Assembly: GCA_907165065.1 (NCBI GenBank)
Contig: OU015535.1
Coordinates: forward strand, 744,001 to 808,000
DNA: 64,000 nt
DNA from: Caprimulgus europaeus
Taxonomy: Eukaryota > Chordata > Aves > Caprimulgiformes > Caprimulgidae
Direction of reading: 5' to 3'
Position numbers and translations under genes: made by a program. Position 1 is the first letter of the stretch. Each line of letters begins with the position of its first letter. The notes beneath the pieces were generated by a model. The model saw only the letters and a program-made list of their open reading frames with translations, ran no database searches and was not told the origin of the DNA. Below, one piece after another: positions 1 through 64,000 of the stretch.

Positions 1-419
1 CCAAATCTGTCAGCCCCTCACAAGTAAGTAGGCAAGAAACTTCAGCTCAGTTGTTAATCTTATAAATCTTGCAAAGCCTCAGGTGAAAGCCAGTCTCTCA
101 CTTGTATAACTTTCAAAGTCTTAGTCAGCGCCCATATGTTACAACCTGGAGGAAGTGATGCTTGGGGATGACTAACAGAACATGTTCCTGCTGTTAATTT
201 GGGTCTTATTCCAGAAATTTAATTCATAAGCTTTCCCTTTAATTTTGTTAACACATTTGCTTGCTAATTCCAGTCTTTGCTGTTGTTCTCCACTAAGGAA
301 CTTAATGAAGGGATAAATTTTATGTTAACAAAGTGAGGTATTTGTTTGTCCCTTTGAAAGGAGTGGGGAGAAGCAGAGAGCCTACGTGTGTTAGACTAGC
401 AGAAATGTGTGTTAGGAAA

Positions 420-703
420 ACTGGGGAAGAACTTTTTGCAAAGGCAGGTGGTGACAGAAAACTGGGAGAGGGGAGATGGAGATGAGATGTGAGGAAGAAA
501 TTCTTTGGTGTGAGGGGGGTGAGACCCTGGCCCAGGTTGGCCAGAGAAGCTGTGGCTGCTCCTCCCTGGAAGTGTTCTGGGCCAGGTTGGATGAGGCTTT
601 GAGCAACCTGGTCTAGTGGAAGGTGTCCCTGCTGCTGGCAGGGGGGTTGGGACTGTCTGAGCTTTAAGGTCCCTTCCAACCCAAACCAGTCTGGGATTCT
701 GTG
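420..703 (+). repeat. CR1 LINE 3' fragment
   Basis: The stretch ends in the CR1 signature, a GGTCCCTTCCAACCC-like block followed by CTGGGATTCTGTGA. It is highly similar to the copies at 2520-2757, 34200-34464 and 51600-51871, including the block reading GGAAGTGTTCTGGGCCAGG. It is 5'-truncated, as is usual for CR1. Confidence 0.9.
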
Positions 704-2149
704 AAATATGATTTGCAGATAGGAAATTCACTGTCATGTCAGCTTCCAGTTGCAGACATTGTTTTACTTCACTCCCCCTGAATGTGTGTGTAATTTACCA
801 AGAGCGAGTCTATAAAGTACTAATTGGGAATTATTTCTTCCTTCCCAAAAGAAGCAAAGAGCTTTCAGTGGTTTGATGCTTAAAACTAACCATGCAGTTA
901 AATCTGATTTGTGACAGGAAAGCTAGGACAATTAATGAAGAGAAGGTAGTTTACAATTTATAACTTCTTCGTACTGCTTGTTGAATATCTGCCTGTTAGA
1001 TTGCCCTTCATAGTGAAGGATACCTCAACCCAATTGAGGCTTATTTATCTGTATGGAAGGTGACACCGTGGAGCCATAAGCCAGGCCATGTGTGTGACTG
1101 GGGATGCTGTACCCGAGGTGCAGGATGAGCGCTCGCTGTTGGGGTTTACTCCTGCAGCATCACTCTGTAAGCCCTTAACCACGGGAGCCCGCAGTGACTG
1201 CGTTAATGAATCGTCCAGTTCTCAAGGCAGGGCCCGGGGATCCGTCTGGCTGTTTAACCCGGCCTGCCTGGGAGGCTGCGTGGCGGTGGATGCCATCTCC
1301 TGTCTGCTCTCGTGGTCTGTAGGGTTTAGTGCTTTTATTGCTGCTGGTGTGATCCCAGCTGGGGCATTGCAGTGAAATAACAGGCAGCTGAGGAGTTGGT
1401 GCTGTGTGTGCATGTGCAAAGCTGATCCCTCTAAAGCTCTGAGGGTGACACAGCTCCTTGTCACTGTCCCTTCCCTCAGGTGCTCTGATTCCAGCTATGC
1501 TGCTGACAAAGTCTGCACTGAAGCCTTTCGGGCTGACCAGTCTTCACAGTTCATTAAGACAGAGAAACAAGTGAAATTTACAGATTCTTTTTTAGCAGTG
1601 ACACGCACCAAGCAGCTGTCTCGCTTCTTGCTTGGTTCTGTTTAGATTCAGTTTGTCTGGAACAGTTGAACCAGTTCAGTGCGATTGCTGTGGACTTTTG
1701 AAGGTTGAAGTTTATTTTAGAAACCTTGGTGCTAAGTGGTGGGCTTGAGAAGCTTTCAATTATTTGCAATGGAATTACAGTGTCGCCTCCTGAGCCAAGA
1801 CTTTGTGTCCCAGCGAGGAGGAAAGAGCCAAGAAGTGTGAATGCCTTAAAAGGAGAGGAAGTGTGGAGATATCTGCAAATTAATGCTGTTATCTCCCAGA
1901 TCACATTGAGAGGGAAGTTTTCCAGGTTTCATGTCTCGTCGTGAGGAAGCTCAGGATAGCAGCAATGCCATAAAGGCAGTGGAGCAGACCAAGCAAGGAG
2001 CGTGTTTGTCAGCTTGGCGTGATGCTGCTGTTGCTCTGTGAAGTTGTGGAGGAGCAGGGCTGTTGCATGTCACCATCTCTGAGCCTCCTTGTTCGGCTGT
2101 CCCATGTTGTAAACATCCACTGCTGCAGGTAGCATTGATGGCTGATGAT

Positions 2150-2757
2150 CATATCCTGGGCTGCACCCAGGGCAGCGTGGGCAGCAGGGCCAGGGAGGGG
2201 ATTCTGCCCCTCTGCTCCGCTCTCCTGAGACCCCCCCTGCAGTGCTGCCTCCAGTGCTGGGGCCACCAACAGCACAAGGACATGGAGCCACTGGAGCCAG
2301 CCCAGAGGAGGCCACGAGGATGATGCGAGGGCTGGAGCAGCTCTGCTGTGAGGACAGGCTGAGAGAGTTTGGGCTGTTCAGCCTGGAGAAGAGAAGGCTC
2401 CAGGGAGACCTTCCAGTGGCCTCCCAGTACCTGAAGGGGCTCCAGGAAGGCTGGGGAGGCACTTTGGCCAAGGGCAGGGAGTGACAGGACAAGGGGTGAT
2501 GGCTTGAAAGTGGCAGAGGGGAGAGTGAGATGAGATGTGAGGAAGAAATTCTTTGGTGTGAGGGTGGTGAGACCCTGGCCCAGGTTGGCCAGAGAAGCTG
2601 TGGCTGCTCCTCCCTGGAAGTGTTCAGGGCCAGGTTGGATGAGGCTTTGAGCAACCTGGTCTAGTGGAAGGTGTCCCTGCTGCTGGCAGGGGGGTTGGGA
2701 CTGGATGAGCTTTAAGGTCCCTTCCAACTCAACCCAGTCTGTGACTCTATGACTCCT
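2150..2757 (+). repeat. CR1 LINE 3' fragment, about 600 bp
   Basis: It begins at a CATATCCTGGGCTGCA block and passes through GAGGATGATGCGAGGGCTGG and AGCCTGGAGAAGAGAAGGC, both typical of the CR1 3' region. It ends with the GTGACTCTATGACTCC tail. It belongs to the same subfamily as the copies at 34 kb and 51.6 kb. Reading frames across it on both strands are shadows of the repeat. Confidence 0.9.
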
Positions 2758-3311
2758 TGGGTAAATGTGGAAAGTTGCTTCATTCCCCAAAATTTTGGTA
2801 AATTTGTGTTACACGAAGTGATACTTTAAATCTAGTGAAGTGGATTATCTTTCTTTGGCATGACCTTTCTAAAGAATCCCGTTTCCCATCTTAAAAGTTG
2901 ATGTCCTAAGGTTTTTTCAAGCCTGCACGCTCGTGTTCAGCATAAGGACATTTTGCCTTGTGTGGTTTATATGAGGGGGAATAAGTGTCTGTGACTGCAG
3001 TGGAGGTTCTGAGTTTGGATTAAACCCTGAGTGAGTCACACCATTAAACACTTCAGAGTAGGAAACAGTTCAACTCTTAAGCCCTTTCAGGCACAGCTTA
3101 TGCTTTGGCCAACGACTCATGTGTCGGGTTCAGCCTGGAGGAATTTAGAAGAGGTTGTTTGTGACCCATGAGGTGGGGAAGGTGACATGTGAGGTGGCTG
3201 CTGTGCCCCAAGCCCTGCCCGTTCGTCCTTGCTGCCCTCACCTCTCCTCTCGTGTCTTAGTGCTGGAGCCAGTCTTGCTCCTGAAAAAGATGCCCAGCTA
3301 CCATTCTGATG

Positions 3312-3343
<32 letters not shown>

Positions 3344-3344
3344 A
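3312..3344. repeat. (ATCA)n microsatellite
   Basis: About seven AATC units in tandem followed by AATAAATA. Confidence 0.9.
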
Positions 3345-5051
3345 CAGATTCTACCGTAGTTTTAGGTAAAACACATCTTTGTCTTCCAGAATCGCTTTGC
3401 TGCAGTTGCCCAGCTTGCCACCTGAGTGCTTTGAATTCAGACAACAGCCCACACGATCTGGTGCTCATAATATGTAGAATATAGAGAATCTGATTGACTG
3501 CAGTGTCTGAAGGATATTTTTGAGAGATAGTCTTAAAGTAGCAGTGGAAAATTTCTCACAGTGCTCAGAAATCTGGAAATGAGAGTCTTTTTTTTTTTTT
3601 TTTTTTAATTAGAAGGTTTTTTAAAAACTGCTGGATCTGTGTCACCGCCTTTTCCTTTCTCTGCTCTTCCTGTCTTGCACAAGGACTTGCTCCTTTCCCT
3701 CCTTAAGAGCAGTGTGTCTGATTTATTCTACAGGGTTTAAATTAAGAGGAAACTCAGCAGTAGGGGAAGAAGTGATAGATTTGAAGGCAATTCTCAGGCT
3801 CTTCTGTCCTGGCTCATTAGGCAGCCTGCCTTTTTTTTTTTTTTGCCTTTTTTTTTTTTTTCTTATTAAAAATGCAGTTGCTACAGAGCAGCAGAAGCAC
3901 CACCTTGCTCTCGGCTGTTGGTGCTCAGCATGCTGCTGCCCGCCTGTCCCTGGCAGCGCCGCTGGGCTTGGGGTGCTCCCAGCTGCCCCGGGCATGTGTC
4001 CCCACAGGCCACCCCGCTGTGCCAGCCCAGGTGGCTGCTGCTGCTGCTCAGGGTGATGTTAGCTCTGATGCTGCTCCATAAAACATAGAGAAATCACAGC
4101 AGCAGTGGTGTAAGATGGAAATGCTTCCCCCACGCATGCACGCCACTGGGGAAGCAGGTTTTCTGGCTTCCAGAAGTGCTAAAGCATCATCCTTCCAGCC
4201 TGGGTTTTCCTCTTGTGAAACCCCGGTGTGAAGCTGACTGGTCTGCAGCCACAGCAGCTCTCAGGCCAGTGCCGAGTTGTTTGTGATCACAAGTGAGGGC
4301 GGGCTGTCAAAGTGGCAGTGGCCTCATCCCTCTGCGGCTCGGGTACGAATAAGCTGGGTGCCAGTTTAATTTGCTAAGTGTATGCTCTTGTAAACACACC
4401 TCAGTCAACTGAGAGGAGGAAAAGGTCTGAGGTTGAAATATGAACTAATTAATCCTGGCGACTTGTGAGCCTTTGTTTCTGTAAGTAAGAACAGTTACAC
4501 AATTGTGCCTTTTACAGAGCGAAAAGCTTCATTTCTAGGGCAGCGGAAGGAAGTGCTCCCAGCCCCACCAGCCATCCAGGGCAGGCAGACCAGATGGCAA
4601 TGGTGTGGTCTTCAGAAAACTCCCATTTTGTTCCTTTACACCATCCAAAGAGGCCAAAGCGTGCGTCTGAGCTGCTTGTTGTAGGGGTCTCCATGTGTCG
4701 ATGAGGTCCAGGCAACCCAGGAGGCTTCTGCTGACCTGTGGGGAGGAGGAGATGGGCTCCATGGACTCCCTGCCAGGGCCATCTTGCAGCCTGGAGGTTG
4801 TGACAAATGCTCTTGAATTTCATTAGGAGAACCAGAGTACTGGAACATGACATTCCTCACATTTCTTATCTCAAAAAATATTTCCATGCGGCCACTGTGC
4901 GGCCTACAGAGACGGCTGAAGGACAGCTTTAAATCCTCCCTTTGCCAACCTTAAAGAAAAGTCTGTGAAATTAGGCAGAAGAGCAAACAAGTAGAAAAAA
5001 TCATGTGCTTGCTTTTTTGAAGTGGTATTGTTTTAATTTCTCCCTAGAGAA

Positions 5052-5418
5052 ATGGGAAGGGTGGTACAGGCCAGTGGGGATCCTGGGCAACCAAACCTGA
5101 AAGGAGGGTGCAGAGAGGTGGGGGTGGGTCTGTTCAACCACGGACCAAGGGACAGGACAAGAGGAAATGGCCTCCAGTTGTGCCCAGGGCAGCTGAGATG
5201 GGATGTGAGGAAGAATTTCTTTGCTGAAAGGGTTCTGAGGCATTGGCAGGGGTTGCCCAGGGCAGTGGTGGAGTCCCCATCCCTGGAGGGATTGAAGAGT
5301 CGTGCAGACACAGTGCTGAGGGACATGGGTCAGTGGGGACTGGTCAGTGTTGGGTTCATGGTTGGATTCAATGATTTTCAAGGGCTTTTCCAATTGAGAC
5401 AATTTTTGGATTCTTGGG
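5052..5418 (+). repeat. CR1 LINE 3' fragment, older subfamily
   Basis: It contains GGGACAGGACAAGAGGAAATG, GATGTGAGGAAGAATTTCTT and CCCATCCCTGGAGGGATTGAA blocks in CR1 order, ending in a degraded TTCCAATTGAGACAATTTTTGGATTCTT tail. It is more diverged than the 0.4 kb and 2.5 kb copies and ends about 465 bp before exon w1. Confidence 0.85.
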
Positions 5419-5884
5419 GTCGCGGCCGTAACTCCCCAGGAGCGGTCGCTGGAGGTGGTGAGCAGCTGTGGCTGTAAGAGGCAGCAGTACCTGAGCTGTG
5501 ACAACCTTCATACCTGGAAGTGAGATCCTGCATGTGTTCAACTCTCAGATAACGATCCCCAGAAACCCAGACCATGCAGTGAATAGCTCTGTGGTGACAC
5601 ATCCAGCCAGGGGTGGGCTTGTGTTGCCTGAAATATTGACACTGTCACGCAGCACAGGGTGGCTCAGACATCTCCCTTTGGAGGTGAGTCTTTGTCTGCT
5701 TGACACTGGATTTAAGGCGAGTGCCCTAGTTCATACAGGCTGCTCATCTCTTATGTAAAAGATTTTATAATTGCTCTTGATACAAGCATAAAATAAATCT
5801 GGAATTCAATACCCTAGCAGTGCAGTGCCTTTATTGTATATTTTTCTCCATTCACTACTAATAATGCCTTCTTTTGGATTATAG

Positions 5885-64000
<58,116 letters not shown>

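Larger units (their letters stand above)
1..5884 (+). other. 3' part of the WNK2 intron before w1
   Basis: This is intron sequence upstream of the first exon in the window, ending in the acceptor ttatag at 5879-5884. It contains three + strand CR1 fragments (listed separately), an (ATCA)n tract at 3312-3344 and poly-T runs near 3587-3606 and 3832-3861. I see no promoter, CpG island or coding exon; the longer open frames, for example 1088-1375, have no recognisable protein features and no splice context. Confidence 0.8.

Noticed and set aside
2070-2790. Long minus-strand open frames (194 and 213 codons)
   Set aside because: They are shadows over a CR1 3' UTR. The same peptides recur at the other copies near 0.5 and 34 kb.
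3312-3344. ATCA repeat as part of a CRISPR-like or regulatory array
   Set aside because: It is a simple microsatellite without spacers, in a vertebrate intron.

Overview
The window is vertebrate, almost certainly avian, genomic DNA. About 15 CR1-type LINE fragments are present on both strands, many ending in the CR1 hallmark ATTCTATGA-like tail. There are also five solo LTRs whose minus-strand ends (TGTCCTGGTTTT... or TGTGTTGGGTTTG...) look like avian ERVL LTRs. Long AT-rich introns surround short coding exons with conventional splice sites. I see no bacterial-type genes, CRISPR array, tRNA or rRNA.

One gene accounts for all the coding sequence I can support: WNK2, a WNK (with-no-lysine) serine/threonine kinase, on the + strand. 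The window opens in the intron before the kinase exon that starts at 5885 (exon 2 in other WNK genes) and closes inside a C-terminal exon. Neither the first exon, with promoter, N-terminus and catalytic-lysine lobe, nor the 3' end is present. I reconstruct 24 exons, called w1 to w24, about 6.5 kb of coding sequence and roughly 2,180 residues. Reading frame and splice phase stay consistent across every junction.

Layout. w1-w5 (5885-23519) encode most of the kinase domain and the start of the autoinhibitory PF2-like/CCT domain. w6 (26139-26427) completes that domain and carries the acidic EEPEADQH motif bound by KLHL3-type ubiquitin ligase adaptors. w7-w12 (29606-43659) encode a Pro/Gln-rich linker. 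It includes a 1,011-bp exon, w8, at the position of the alternative, nervous-system HSN2 exon of WNK1, and my recollection of canonical human WNK2 lacks it. w13-w18 (46311-51408) encode a basic segment, the second conserved CCT-like domain and the GKRWFIICPV segment. w19-w22 (52244-57802) encode a fast-evolving Pro/Ala/Gln-rich region, the SPAK/OSR1-docking RFSV motif and the start of a coiled coil. w23 and w24 complete the coiled coil and run into the conserved C-terminal segment.

The introns hold most of the repeats. Four related ERVL-like solo LTRs cluster in the 3' half (35.2-59.1 kb) and a fifth, longer one lies at 14-15 kb. All five appear antisense to WNK2. At 62.0-63.3 kb a young CR1 fragment sits inside an older CR1 that retains reverse-transcriptase coding sequence. 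I found no wholly new system. The points most worth following are the HSN2-like exon, a GC-AG intron, NAGNAG tandem acceptors and a run of phase 0-0 exons that could be spliced modularly.
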